Source of the DNA: Piezodorus guildinii
Taxonomy: Eukaryota > Arthropoda > Insecta > Hemiptera > Pentatomidae
Direction: 5' to 3'
DNA length: 64,000 bases
Assembly: GCA_023052935.1 (NCBI GenBank)
Contig: CM041297.1
Span: 86,423,021-86,487,020 of the forward strand
This document shows, in pieces, positions 36,045 to 47,435 of the stretch. Made by a program: the position numbers and the translations under genes. The stretch's first letter is position 1. Each line of letters starts with the position of its first letter. Below the pieces are notes generated by a model. That model was not told the origin of the DNA. It made no database searches and saw nothing but the letters and a program-made list of their open reading frames with translations.

Positions 36045-36369
36045 TTTTTTAAATCTTATTACTATCAAATATGTAATAACGCTGATATTTATTATTATTG
36101 TTTTCTGTTTTGCTACTGAAAATAATATGTATCGTAGAGTTTAATTACACTCAATTTAGAAAATTCTAACATTGCATTACTGCAATGAATTATATAAACT
36201 GTTTAATACTTGAACAATTTCAATATGTATATGTTTTTTTTTAAGGCCAAGGCGATACTCTCCTTTGAAAGATTGAGCCCTGTCCTGCTGTTGGTTCGTA
36301 TGATTTTCCCATGTGATATTTGTTTTATATGCTTGGCTAAACATTTTTTTTTTTAAATTATATTTTCAG
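34768..36369. other. Gene A intron 2
   Basis: AT-rich intron between GTAAGTC and TATTTTCAG. It contains a (TA)n array plus T-run at 35978-36050. A 65-codon open stretch at 35514-35711 looks like chance. Confidence 0.65.
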
Positions 36370-37722
36370 GTCACCACAAAAGCTATAGAAGTGTCAATGG
36401 TAGAAACCTACTTGAGCTGGCCTGGTCCTCTCGAACCGACTGAGCTGAAGAATTTGGCTGAAACAGAAGAGAAGGACGGCCTGTTTCCGATCCATCGGGC
36501 TGCTGCTGAGGGAAGGTTGGACGTAGTCGAGTACCTTCTTCACCTCGGTGTCAACATAAACATGAAAGATAATCGAGACGGGTGGAGCGCGCTCCAATGG
36601 GCTTCCTCCAACGGCACCCTCGACATGGTGAAGCTACTCCTTGACAAAGGTGCTGACATCGAAGTCAAGGATAAGAAAGAAAGGACTGCCCTCCACCAGT
36701 CAGCCATCAATGGTACCTTCGAAGTCATAAAGTTTTTGTTGATAAAAGGAGCCGAAATGGAGGCAAGAGACATTCATGGAGAAACACCCTTATCCTTATC
36801 CGCAGCAGAGGGCCATCATAACATAGTCAAACTGCTCCTGGACAGGGGCGCAATCGTTGACACCAAGAGCTTCTCAAACAACACGCCCCTACACTGGGCA
36901 TGTGCCAATGGCAAGAAGGACGTAGCTCGTCTACTCATTGAGCGAGGTGCCAGTTTGAACGTGAGGAACAACGACAATTTCCAACCTATCCATCTGGCAG
37001 TGGTCCATGGCCACCTCGAAACAGTGCAAATGTTACTCGACAACGGCGCTAACATGGAAACTAAGACTCCTAACGAAGCCAAACTCATTCACTGGGCTGC
37101 TAGTTATGGTCAGGTGGGGATTGTCAAGTTCTTTCTTGATCGTGGAGAGCCTATCGACGTGAAGGGTGCGGACGGGTTTACACCTCTGTTTTCTTCAACA
37201 GCGCGAGGGAGGCTGGAGGTGATGAAGCTGCTGCTGGAGAGAGGTGCCAACAAGGAGGCCATGAACGACGACCGCCAAAGGCCACTGCACTGGGCGGCCA
37301 GATTCAACCAGCCCCTAGCCGTGGCTCTACTCCTCGACAGCCGTGCCATCATCGAACCCAAAGACATCAAGGGACAGACTCCACTGTACTTGGCGGCCGA
37401 CGAGGCGAGCCTGGAAGCCATGCGTGTCCTTCTGGAGCGAGGGGCTAGCAAGGAGACTGCCAACAACGAAGGTTGGACCCCACTTCACCAGGCGGCGAGC
37501 AACAACAAGGTGGAGGTGATGAAGCTGCTGATAGACGAGGGTGCCAACGTGGAGGCTAGGGACAACGAAGGGCAGACACCCCTTCACTTGGCCTCAGCGA
37601 AAGGGAACAGGGAAGCCGTGCAGCTGCTCCTGGAGAAGGGAGCGGACGCCGCTGCCAAGGACAAGGGCGGCAATGTCCCGGTCCAGTTGGAACCTCAGCC
37701 TGAAGAAGTCAAGCAGGAATAA
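36370..37722 (+). CDS. Gene A: predicted secreted ankyrin-repeat protein, main exon
   Basis: This exon encodes 450 residues, in phase 0 from acceptor TATTTTCAG; the upstream in-frame ATG at 36313 lies in the intron. An N-terminal cap (YLSWPGPLEPTELKNLAETEE) is followed by 12 consecutive 33-residue ankyrin repeats, about residues 35-432. These carry the usual TPLHxAAxxGxxxxVxxLLxxGAxxxxxD pattern, e.g. GWTPLHQAASNNKVEVMKLL. A short Glu/Pro/Gln tail follows. Ankyrin repeats bind proteins; the partner is unknown. The exon is far GC-richer than its flanks. Gene B and C products align along their whole length, so this is a tandem paralogous family. No transmembrane segment or catalytic domain is seen. 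Secretion is inferred from the upstream exon and hence depends on resolving its frameshift. Confidence 0.9.
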   Translation, partial: VTTKAIEVSMVETYLSWPGPLEPTELKNLAETEEKDGLFPIHRAAAEGRLDVVEYLLHLGVNINMKDNRDGWSALQWASSNGTLDMVKLLLDKGADIEVKDKKERTALHQSAINGTFEVIKFLLIKGAEMEARDIHGETPLSLSAAEGHHNIVKLLLDRGAIVDTKSFSNNTPLHWACANGKKDVARLLIERGASLNVRNNDNFQPIHLAVVHGHLETVQMLLDNGANMETKTPNEAKLIHWAASYGQVGIVKFFLDRGEPIDVKGADGFTPLFSSTARGRLEVMKLLLERGANKEAMNDDRQRPLHWAARFNQPLAVALLLDSRAIIEPKDIKGQTPLYLAADEASLEAMRVLLERGASKETANNEGWTPLHQAASNNKVEVMKLLIDEGANVEARDNEGQTPLHLASAKGNREAVQLLLEKGADAAAKDKGGNVPVQLEPQPEEVKQE

Positions 37723-38481
37723 TATATACAATACAAACTACAAATGTAATCTTGAAATACCATATATTTACTTTACATTTTGGCCAGTTGTTGGACGATT
37801 ATAATATTGTTTGGAAACCAAATATTATCAACGGAACAAAAGCAACAAAGGAACACGACTCGAATCCCTAAACTTCATGGTTCAAACGTTTGTATTATAT
37901 TATTTGAATTTTGATCTAGTCCTCTTTAGCATAACTTTTTTTATTATTTTTTAAATCTAAATTACTATTTTGATATTTTTTTTATTATGATTTTTTTTTT
38001 AAGTTTATGAATATGTAATGAACTGTAAGAGCCCCGTGATAGCCATTATAATAAATTATTTCTGTTTTTAATATTTACAATACTTCACGAAAGGACTATT
38101 ATAATATAAACATCAATATCGAATATAAGTAATATGTTACATTGCAGGGGCTTTGTTGTATAACATATGTTAATTGTATATTACATGTTGATATTGTATT
38201 AAAATGACGTATTGCTATCTATGTATTTTTTATGATTTTTAATAAACAAAGTTAGTAAGAAGAAATTTCCTTGACAGCTGTAAAAATATTTTGAGTAAAC
38301 CTTACTCTACAATTTCAACATTCTTCTTTGCATCTCGATTATTTAATCCGTCCGTATTAAATTTAATTTATGAAGAAATATTAATAAATGTATACCTCCG
38401 GGTAACAGAAGGACAAATCTGACAGCTATACATATTATATTTGTATTTGTATTTTGTTCGAAAATAAAACCAGAGGGTAAG

Positions 38482-38520
<39 letters not shown>
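37723..38520 (+). other. Gene A 3' region and poly(A) signals
   Basis: Candidate AATAAA signals at 38050-38055 and 38241-38246. A third AATAAA at about 38464 is followed 16-20 bp later by an uninterrupted run of about 38 A (38483-38520). A genomically encoded A-run after AATAAA usually marks the 3' end of a retroposed transcript, but no target duplication or source was identified. Confidence 0.5.
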
Positions 38521-38523
<3 letters not shown>

Positions 38524-39164
38524 TATTCACTGATAATAATTAAAAATAAATATTTACGTTAAAGAAGTAAGTCTTTTATTTAATATAATATTCACACAAA
38601 CTCCTCAAATCTTTTTTTTTTTTTAAGTTATTTTATTTCCCTCTTATCCTTGATATGTACATAAAAAGTTTTTTTTTTTTTTTATAAATAATCTCTATGC
38701 ATTCTCGATGATTGTAAATTATAATACATAAAAAGACACCATGCTGCCCAGCTATTTGAGCTTTTTCACTGAATACCAAATGTCCACAATAGAATTTGAT
38801 TTATATCTTAAAAATATGATAGCATTAGGTTATTAAAACTTATCGTAGTTATAATATTCAATTAAATCTTATCAATCAGTCTGATAAATATGATTCATTA
38901 TTGAAAATAATTTCAAATGAAATAAGGAATATTCTAACTAGTAACCCAACCAGTTATTAGAAAAGAACTCTATACTTTACTTAATTGTGTTTCAATGATT
39001 TTTAGATGCTATTGATCCTAAAAATAAAGAATTTCAGGAGAAAAAGATAAAAACACTGGTCTGGAGAAAAAAAAAAAAAAAAAAAAAAAAAAATTCCCTC
39101 CTTTCTATTTAATGGATAACGAGTAATAAATAAGATAATTATAAATAGAAATATAGTATTAAAA
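38521..39164. other. Intergenic with A/T homopolymer runs
   Basis: Contains a further A-run at 39066-39092 and T-runs at 38611-38624 and 38669-38683. Nothing else recognised. Confidence 0.55.
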
Positions 39165-39618
39165 ATTCCGCATCACCCACAAAGATTCCTTCTTTCAAGT
39201 TCTCGTCGCTGATTCGAGGACATTTAGTTTTCAGATATTGAAAATCTCTACCGTCCTTGGTCATGGCTTAAAACATTTTTTTCATTAGGCCCAACCATTA
39301 TATGAGGTAGTAGAAAAATTGTATCACTTATAACTGAAGGTTCTTTTTTTACATTTTTGACTTCAGGGTTCAAACTCATTCTTTGTAGCCAATTTTTTAT
39401 TATGCACTGCTTTTCTCTAGAACAACTGTCCCCTTAGTATAAAAAGCAACACAATTTGGTATATCCACCTTGCAGTCCAGTTAACATTGCAACAACTTTT
39501 AGATAAGCACAATTGTTCTGATATTCCACTTATACTGTGAATATTTAATTTTTTGTAATAACAACTTCATATTTCTATAATTTTCTTTCATGTTTGTTGC
39601 GTGTGCAAGAGAAATAGA
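39165..39618 (-). pseudogene. Decayed fragment of a recurrent uncharacterised arthropod ORF family
   Basis: Minus-strand reading gives, in order: ISLAHATNMKENYRNMKLLL, KIKYSQYKWN, LKVVAMLTGLQGGYTK, then FLLPHIMVG and, at the end, QYLKTKCPRISDENLKEGIFVG. I recognise this succession from an uncharacterised repetitive ORF common in insect genomes (versions reading GLQGGYTKYCCFLCEWDSR and KEGIFVGPQIREL), probably transposon- or virus-derived. Stops and frame changes interrupt it, and no terminal structures were seen. The assignment is from memory of the motif order, not from a search. Confidence 0.6.
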
Positions 39619-40048
39619 AACATATTTATTATTTATATATATTATTTATTTTCTTTTTTTACGAAATATTTGTTCCTAATATTTACATGGACTCACAATA
39701 CCAACTTCAAAGCTGAACACATAAAAATAAATTAACTATTGTAGTGTACTTATCATACAACTATAACTAACTGTTTCTTTAATTGAAATAAATTTATCAA
39801 AAAATCGATCAATTTATCATGATCTCCTACAACAATGGTTCTCAACAAAATTTGTTCTCTCTCCAGTGTATCCGACAAGTACAATGGAAATGTTCTCTAA
39901 ATTTACGAAAGCATGTACATATATACACAATCAAGCGTTCAAGACACAATATAATCTGGCAAAAAAAAGATTCGAAAAGTCCAAGAATATAAAATATGAT
40001 AGACCAAGGCTCTAAGAACCGATTTAAATATGCACCTTATACTCAGTG
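39619..40048. other. AT-rich intergenic sequence, nothing recognised
   Basis: No ORF or repeat boundary seen. Confidence 0.5.
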
Positions 40049-40052
40049 AATT

Positions 40053-40434
40053 GAGACGTTGATTTCCAAAAGATACTAAAGGACATATTTTACGAAATTG
40101 ATATTTTTACATATTTATATTCTCCTAATTTAGATTTGTCTAAATCCTAAATTTGATTGTATTTAAGGAAACCCATGTCCTTTTATAACGTGATTTATAA
40201 ATATCATTAATATCTTAAGATACTTATTACACATTTAGTTTCATTTCAAATCATACCAGAACATTTCATTTCAAAACTTTAATATGGTTTTATTAACATA
40301 GTAAAGAAATAATTATAGATTTTAATGCGAAAATAATCAAATTAGCTGGTTTAATAATATAGTAATGAGAGATTTTCGCGCTTCCTGTAAAATTCCCCAG
40401 AATGGATATAGTACCTTTTGGAAATCAACGTCTC
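40053..40434. mobile_element. TIR element with AATT target duplication, family 'AATT-1', short copy 2
   Basis: 382 bp. Starts GAGACGTTGATTTCCAAAAG and ends in its inverted repeat; flanked by AATT at 40049-40052 and 40435-40438. The left 130 bp align with the complement of the right end of copy 1 (5960-6090), sharing 'tactaaaggacat' and 'catatttatattct'. The right end aligns with the complement of copy 1's left end (4796-4900). Two copies sharing both ends with independent flanks prove the boundaries. MITE-sized and non-coding. Confidence 0.75.
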
Positions 40435-40438
40435 AATT

Positions 40439-41889
40439 ATTTAAATTTAGAAAAGCCATAAGGTCCCTATTTACTATTAGCTATTTAACGTGCCTGTGCA
40501 ATGCATGATTGATTTATATGCCAATGTTTTCAAAATATTTTTTTTGAAGAATTTATAAATAATTTCCTTGCAGACCACTTGGGAGTCACAGTTCTACATT
40601 ATTCATCACAATTTAAATTGTTTTAAAGCCTTAGACTTTTAAAGATATCCAATAAATCTCAATCGTTAGTTCTCAAAAAATTGTAATTTGTTTTCAACCT
40701 CAGAAAGAATTTCTGACTTAGTTTTTTATCTAAAATAAGCTCTTTCGGACAAATTAAATGGCGATAACTATGTAATAATAAACAAAATTTAGTTTTACAT
40801 TGATATACGACGATCAAATATGTTAAAAAGTGTTTTGTTTATGAGATATTGGTTAAAAAGAAAAAAAATCAATGTCAATCTTTTTCAAATCGTCAAATTT
40901 TCATTAATTTTACCGCCGAATCTTTTCGGTTGTTCTGATTTTTTTTTTTTACACGGTATTTAGTGTACTTTCTTAAATGTAAAACCGTGGATAATATTTT
41001 TTTTTCTGGGTAATACTTTTAGTGTTTTAAATCAGCTTAGCGGCTAAATAGTGTGCTGAGAAAATCTTTTAAATTTTGATAACTTTGCAGGTATCAACTG
41101 AAAGCTAAAACTAAAAATTTAGTAAGGATGTGCTTTATATTGTTTTTTCTCACAAGTAATTAAATAAATAGTCAACACAGAGGTGTAGGAATTTTTCGAA
41201 AATTAATTAAATAGAAAAAAAAAGAGGATCGATATATTTAGTGAGGTAAAAGTGTATAAAAGAAAATAAACTCACTTTTGATTAATTTTTTTTACATAGC
41301 TTAGTCATATAGCCCTACTTTCTGTAATCATTTTGATCTCTCCATAACTATCAATATGTTCTCTTGTAGTCATTTTTTGTACACGAATTTCCAAAATGGC
41401 GAAAATTCGTTTTTCGCGATGTTAAAATGGGAATATCTGTAAAGAGACTGAGTGATAAGTATATCTATTTGATGAGTATATTTGGTATCGATTTGGTTAC
41501 TGAGACTGAACTAGTTCCAGAGTTATAAAATTCTCTTCGCTGTTAAAATAACCATTTCAATAAGAATTATTAAGAAAATCTATAATGATAATGAGAATAC
41601 TTTATTAAATTCTAGTCCTTACAAAACACATTAACTATGTAGACAGGAAAATGTTTAAAAATTTTATATCATCTTAACTTTTTTTTAGAGCTATAACGAG
41701 GAAGGTTAGAATGGAATCTCACGATTAATTTTTTCTTTCAATATTATAAACACCGGTAGTTAAATTTTGCATGTTTCAGAACAAACAAAAACTAGAATGA
41801 TGATGAGTGTACTTTATACAATTATGGTCCTTACAACATATTTCCTAAATAGCAAAGAAAATGGTTAAAAAAATGCATAATAATTAGCA
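40439..41889. other. Intergenic or 5' UTR of the downstream retroelement; no gene recognised
   Basis: AT-rich. 41000-41880 contains repeated-looking phrases (two versions of 'atgataatgagaatactttatt'/'atgatgatgagtgtactttata' at 41585 and 41797), suggesting a diverged tandem duplication of about 210 bp, but no function. Confidence 0.4.
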
Positions 41890-41908
41890 TTAAATTCATC
41901 CATTTTGC

Positions 41909-42593
41909 ATGTCAAGGTCTACGGGAGCAGAATTTTCGCAGGATGACCCAATCGACCAAAATACATGGAAGTGCAAGACTGGTAAGAAGAGCCAGATCGA
42001 AGGTGGATTATGCGAGAGTAGGTCTCCAGATCCCGGTCTTATTTCTATCCTTCGGTCTCTCCTTGATGAGTATATCATGCTGGTCAAGGAAGACATAAGC
42101 GATATAAAGAATGAAATATCCGCTCTAAAATCTTCAATTGAAGATATAGGAAATAAATATTCGATAATGGAGGAAAAAGTGAACTGTGCTGTTGCTGCCT
42201 TAAATGAGGCCCAGAATGATGTATGTAACCTGCAAACAAGTGTCCGAGGGCTCGAGAATGTAATTGAAGAACAGAATAAATATTCTAAAAGGGAGAATAT
42301 AATTGTGAGAGGAATTCCGGTCGGAAGTGATTGGGCTGCCAGAATCTATAGATGATGTAAGTGTAGCACACCGTTTGCCTTCGAGAAATCCACAATCTGT
42401 TCAACCTATCGTGGTTCGATTTAGCCGTCGAAGAATACGAGATTCTTGGCTTCAACATTTTCGAGAAGTTGCTTCAAAAGATGAATCAGGTCCGGGCCTT
42501 AGTGTTAGTAGCTTGCATCCATCTCTGGGAAGCGGAAGAGTTTTTGCCGGGGACCAACTGACACCTGCAACCATTCAGTTGCTGAGTCAGTGA
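41909..42593 (+). pseudogene. CR1-like ORF1 (coiled-coil, RRM-like), frameshifted
   Basis: First part (41909-42355): hydrophilic N-terminus, then heptad-rich coiled coil (about residues 45-130: DISDIKNEISALKSSIEDIG ...), then KRENIIVRGIP, the start of the RRM-like domain of L1-type ORF1 proteins. A frameshift near 42325 moves the continuation to the next frame (AHRLPSRNPQSVQPIVVRFSRRR to 42593). The homologous role is RNA binding and RNP assembly. The true start may lie upstream of 41909. Confidence 0.7.
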
Positions 42594-43306
42594 GGCAGGA
42601 AGCATAGGCTTGTGGGTATCGCTTCGTCTGGGCATCAAGAGGCAACGTCTGTGTGAGGAAGGAAGAAAAATCAAAAGTTATTGTTATTAAACCTTATTCT
42701 GATATTGATAAATTGAGAGAGTAGTTTTGTTATAAGCAGTTATTGTATATTATAGTTTAATTTTATCGTATTCTGTAAATATTTTGTTATGTTTGAAGAA
42801 CTATACCCTTTCAATAATCATTGTGAATACCAAGAATTAAATTTTAAAAATTATTCTGATCTTAAATGTACTAAAGGACTAAATATAGTACACACCAATA
42901 TAAGAGGCTATAGAGCAAATCATGAAGAATTTTGGGAGCTGTTGGAGTCATTAGGTAATCGTTTCAATGTAATTGTAATGACTGAGACTGGTGTTGACGC
43001 TGACATGTTAATCCCTACAGTGGAATAATACAATTGCTACAGAAGTAAACAGGTTATCAATAGGTCTAATGGAGTACTTGTTTTTGTTCGAAACGATCTG
43101 GGGTTAGTGACGGAACTAGACACTACTATCAATGGGGCTACAATAACAACAGTTCACCTCACTGTAAAATTCTTTTTTTTTTTTTAATTCATTTATTGAA
43201 ATTTACAACTGTATGTACATACATCAAGTAAATAGGCTAAAATGATAATACACATGAAAAAAAACATGAAGAGAAACTGCCCATTGGCAGCACTCTAGTA
43301 GTAAAT

Positions 43307-46008
43307 CTACACAAGAAGGTCTCGAGGCCATCTTCTTTTCAGACGCCTCGGCGGATTGTCAGGAATTGAAGTGGAAGCAAGGATTGAAACTAGTGGATTA
43401 GAGTGGGAGTGGAGTTTTTCATGGAAGGAGTGATACCTGGTACAGGCCAAATCAGCAACATATGGAACATTAAGGTCTTTGTGGATGATTTTGTTGGTGA
43501 CAAAGTAAGGAGCGTTAAGGATTTTGCGAAGGATTTTGGATTGTAAGGATTGGATACGGGAAGAGTTTGATGGTTTAGTAGAGCCCCAAAGCTCAACTCC
43601 GTAAGTCCAGATAGGCCTTATGATTGTCATGTAATTAGTCTTTTGTAGTAAAGAGAAAGGTTAGAGCGTCTGTCAAGTAAATGTTGAAGTAACCGAAATC
43701 GGCAAGCAGTCTCTTGTCTTTTCAGTCTTGTATGCGGATTCCATGTAAGACGTTTGTCAAGCAGGAGGCCTAAATAACGGATCTGTTCAACAGGGACAAG
43801 CGGAATATCATTAAAGGACACTGTAGGGCAGGATGTCATAGGTTTACGACGAAGGGTAAAGGTAATCTGGTGGGATTTATTGGAGTTGATTTTAATTCTC
43901 CAATTCTGACACCATACCTCAAGGTCTCTGATGTGGGATTGGAGGTTATGAGAGGCGATACTAGGATCGTTACTAACTGATAGCACGCAAGTGTCATCGG
44001 CATAGGTAGAAAGGAATGTGTTAGGATGGGTTGGGATATCAGCTGTATAGACTGTGTAGAGAATGGGTCCTAGGATACTGCCTTGAGGAACACCAGCAGA
44101 CTGAGTAAAAGTGGATGAATAGGAACTATTGTGGTTGATTTTAAAGGTTCTATCAGAGAGGTAGGACTGAAGGATGAGGAAGTATGTTGGATGGAGGAAT
44201 TTACGGAGTTTGTACAGCAGTCCCGGGTGCCAGACTCGGTCAAAGGCCTGTTCCACGTCGAGAAAGACTCCCGTGTAGTACAATCCGCACTCCAATGCAG
44301 AAGAGACTACATCCACCACGCGATGACACTGCTGGATGGTGGAGTGGGATGCTCGGAACCCAAACTGGTGGTCTGGGATTATGTGATTAAGTTCCAGGAT
44401 TGGATAAAGACGTTTAAGGATGAGTCTTTCCAGGATTTTACCCATAATAGGTAAAAGAGAGATAGGACGGTAGGAAGAAGGAAGTTCTAGCGGTTTTTTG
44501 GGTTTAGGGATCATTTTAACGATAGATAATTTCCAGGAATCAGGAAAATAGATAGTACGGAGTGTAGCATTATAAATATATGTGAGGAACAGGATGGCTT
44601 TTCTAGGAAGTTGTTTTAAGATATGGGCAGTGATTAGATCGTTTCCAGAAGCTTTTCGGGAAGGTAATCTATGGATTAAGTTTAAGATTTCTGACGGATG
44701 AAATGCTTTAGGAGGAAGGGTCAGCTGGAGTGGAACATCCAGTTCTGTTTCAATGCATTCGAGGTGACGCTGGTTAAGGATATCAGGATGCGGATTGTAG
44801 GTTTTAAAAAGATGCTGAGCGAATGTTTGAGATTTCTCTTCATCGGTTCTAGTCCAGGATTGAGATTCATTAAGGAGAGGGTGATTAAAGTCTTTGAAGT
44901 TTAACAGTTTCTTAGTAGTAGTCCATAGTGATTTGTCGGTAGTAGTAAGTTTTTCAGTCATACTCAATAAGTTTTGAATCTTGAAATTCTTGATTTCTAT
45001 TTTTAGTTTGTTCGTCAGTTTGGTATAATATGTTTTGTCACCTGGGTATCTAGTCCTATGCCACTTCGATCTTGCTTTACGTTTTTCTCTTAGCAAGATA
45101 CGAATGTGCTGTGGCAGGTTTGTTTGTTGTGGGTTGTTGATGTTGGCGTTAGTGTTTGTAGTGTTATCGAAAATACTGGTACGTATTGAGTCTGTAAGTT
45201 TATCTACGGCACTGTCAACGTCTGTTTTAGTTTTTAATGGAATAGTTAAGTCCAATCTGGTTTCCAAGTCTGTTCGAAATCCGTCCCAGTTCACTCGTCC
45301 AATGATCAGTTTAGGAGGGCTTGGGATAGGAATAAAGTTCGAATGCAAGGAAAGCAAAACTGGACTGTGGTCTGATGAGAGGTCGTTCAAGGATTTAACT
45401 ATTGTTTGCGAGGAGGAAAGCTGTGAGGTGACAAATATATCAAGGATATCCGGACGTTTTTTGAGAGATGTAGGCCAGTAAGTAGGGTTCATGGGCGAGA
45501 GGATAGAATAACTATTGGAGTTTGAGATGGCAGAAAGGATATTACCACGGGTGTTGGACGTTCGACAACCCCACCGTTGGTGTTTAGCGTTGTAGTCTCC
45601 TCCGGCAATAAAGCGCGGACCTAGGGATAGAAAAAAGGAATTAAGAAGGGTGTGGGAAATGGAATTTCCAGGAGGACAGTATACAGCTGCGAGAGTTACA
45701 TGGAAAGGACGAGCTGAAATGATTAGAGAGGTTGATTGTATAGCGTCAGTTGGAGTAGACGGAACAAGGGAATGGGGTATGGATTTATGAATAAGGATGC
45801 CAGAACCAGCATGGGCAGTGTTGTCAGGATGGTCTGTTCTGTAAGTAATGTAGTCTCGTATGTAAAAACGTGAACGTTGAGTGAAGTGAGTTTCAGTCAG
45901 TAGTGCTATGTCTATGTGATTGTCATGGAGGAATATGTCCAGTTCGTCACGGTGGTTATGCAGGCCGTTAGCGTTCCACAAGAGGATAGCTAGGGGCTTT
46001 ACACTCAT
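43307..46008 (-). CDS. Jockey ORF2 (endonuclease-reverse transcriptase), one frameshift
   Basis: 793 codons open from ATG at 46008 to a stop at 43627, then 107 codons in the next frame to 43307. Endonuclease (residues about 5-220): LLWNANGL, LLTETHF, GGDYNAKHQRWG, LSSDHSPVLL. RT (about 450-720): RKASGNDLITAHILKQLP, SYRPISLLPIMGKILERL, GVFLDVEQAFDRVWH (motif A), GVPQGSILGPILY, STYADDTCVL (motif C), RYLGLLLDKRLTW. All catalytic Asp residues are present. The single defect is a one-base loss at about 43632, where sister copies continue as LIYKTI. The C-terminus (RRLKRRWPRDLLV) matches the other copies. The protein nicks target DNA and primes reverse transcription. Confidence 0.9.
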
Positions 46009-47435
46009 CGTGAGACGTTGAACGGGATTTCAGAAAGGATTCGAGTGAGAAGGGTGATAAGAGGTCTTATGGTTTCTTGAAGGTCTGAAAGGAAGTAATT
46101 CAGGATGGAGTATATGTCAGGTGAATTTGGATTAGTGAAGGGATTTGTATCAGTGGCATGAGGATTATGATTCGTTTGGGCATGAGGAATGTTTGTAGGC
46201 TGGGATCGTCGTGGGGTACGAGGAAGTACATTGGTTGATAATAGGGGAGGGGGATTTGGTTTTCGCTGGTCGTTAGGACGGGTAAGGACTTGATGAGGTT
46301 GCTCCGGTGGTAACTTGACCTGCAATGGTAGATGATTGGAGGGAGTTGGTTGAAGTGGAACTTTAGGTTGCGGTTTGGAGTTCTGGGGTTTGGATTGAGA
46401 GGCCGGAGGCGCCTGACGACGAATTTGTTGAATTTTTGGGATGAACGGTGTCTTCGAGGGTTGAGGGGTTATAATCTTGTCTGCTGAGGTAGAAGGCTGG
46501 TGAGCGTTGTCTGCTTGAAGTTGCTGAAGCTCAGGAAAATTCCTCGAATCATTCGAAAGAATTTGCGTGATAATTGTTTGCTCAACGGTTCTTTGTTGCA
46601 AGTTATGAGTTCTCTGCTTAAGAAGGTTTTTGTAAATCACACAACCTTTATAGCTTGCAGGGTGTGCCTCACCGCAAAGAGCACATTTAGCTGGCTCATT
46701 AGGCGATCTTGGGCAGGTGTCAGATGAGTGAGGACCGGCGCATTTGACGCACCTGGCCTGATGAAAACAGTAGGACTTGGTGTGGCCTAAGTTTTGACAT
46801 TTCGTGCACTGTACTATAGTGGGTCTTTGTCTTGGTTGTTCAAATCGAATAACTGAATATAAAAGTCTTGTAACCTGAAATATGTCGGGGTTATTTTCTG
46901 CCGGCTCCAAATCTACAAAAAATAAAGTTAGAGGGTATTTTTCGGAGGGGTGTAAGACGCATGAAACGTGTCTAACAGAGTGCCCTATCTCTTCTAATCC
47001 TCGTTTAATTGCTTCAGTGGGGGTCGTTGAGTGGAGTCCTCTTAAGACCACCCTGTATGCTTTTTCCTGCCTCAACTGGTAACAGTGAAAGTCATAATTT
47101 TTGGAATTTAAATATTGTATAAGTTTTTTATAACTCTCTTTAGAGTTAGTGTTAATTTTGATATCGTTGAGCCTTGAGAAAAATCTGAAGTTAGGCTGTC
47201 CTATCAAGTCGGCGATTTCTTGACCGAAAGTAATGAAGTTGTTGATGTTACTAACAAATATAGGGGGTGGCTCTGGGTCAGTAAACCCTTGTGGCTCCGG
47301 GATCGGTTTAGAACTATTCGCTGCAACTGGAACGTTACTGGCTGATGTAGAAGGCGGTGTCTTAGAGGAGGATGGGGCGGCTGAGATAGCCGGACCCGTG
47401 AGTTCATTTTTGCTGGCTGCAGTGGTACTGCGAGT
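46005..47435 (-). CDS. Jockey ORF1 (gag-like nucleic-acid-binding protein), N-terminus truncated
   Basis: Open for about 476 codons from the 5' junction; the internal ATG at 47207 gives 400 residues. Pro/Ser-rich start; central domain FHCYQLRQEKAYRVVLRGLH ... LTLFFVDLEP; then CCHC-type knuckles CTKCQNLGHTKSYC, CVKCAGPHSSDTC and CALCGEAHPASYKGC; then a Pro/Gln-rich C-terminal tail. This is the Jockey/X-element ORF1 type, which coats element RNA and helps target it. The stop overlaps the ORF2 start (ATGA at 46005-46008), suggesting reinitiation for ORF2 translation. The missing N-terminus results from 5' truncation. Confidence 0.88.
   Translation of the reverse strand, partial: TRSTTAASKNELTGPAISAAPSSSKTPPSTSASNVPVAANSSKPIPEPQGFTDPEPPPIFVSNINNFITFGQEIADLIGQPNFRFFSRLNDIKINTNSKESYKKLIQYLNSKNYDFHCYQLRQEKAYRVVLRGLHSTTPTEAIKRGLEEIGHSVRHVSCVLHPSEKYPLTLFFVDLEPAENNPDIFQVTRLLYSVIRFEQPRQRPTIVQCTKCQNLGHTKSYCFHQARCVKCAGPHSSDTCPRSPNEPAKCALCGEAHPASYKGCVIYKNLLKQRTHNLQQRTVEQTIITQILSNDSRNFPELQQLQADNAHQPSTSADKIITPQPSKTPFIPKIQQIRRQAPPASQSKPQNSKPQPKVPLQPTPSNHLPLQVKLPPEQPHQVLTRPNDQRKPNPPPLLSTNVLPRTPRRSQPTNIPHAQTNHNPHATDTNPFTNPNSPDIYSILNYFLSDLQETIRPLITLLTRILSEIPFNVSR

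Noticed and set aside
36313..36369. ATG at 36313 as start of the gene A ankyrin protein
   Set aside because: It is in frame but lies in the polypyrimidine tract of a clear splice acceptor (TATTTTCAG), and genes B and C start their homologous exon at the same position after an acceptor.
36540..37587. Several long antisense ORFs across the gene A exon
   Set aside because: Shadows of the repetitive, GC-rich ankyrin coding sequence; no independent motifs.
44131..45481. Plus-strand ORFs of 68-148 aa in the 43-47 kb region
   Set aside because: They are antisense to the intact Jockey ORF2 and carry no domain.
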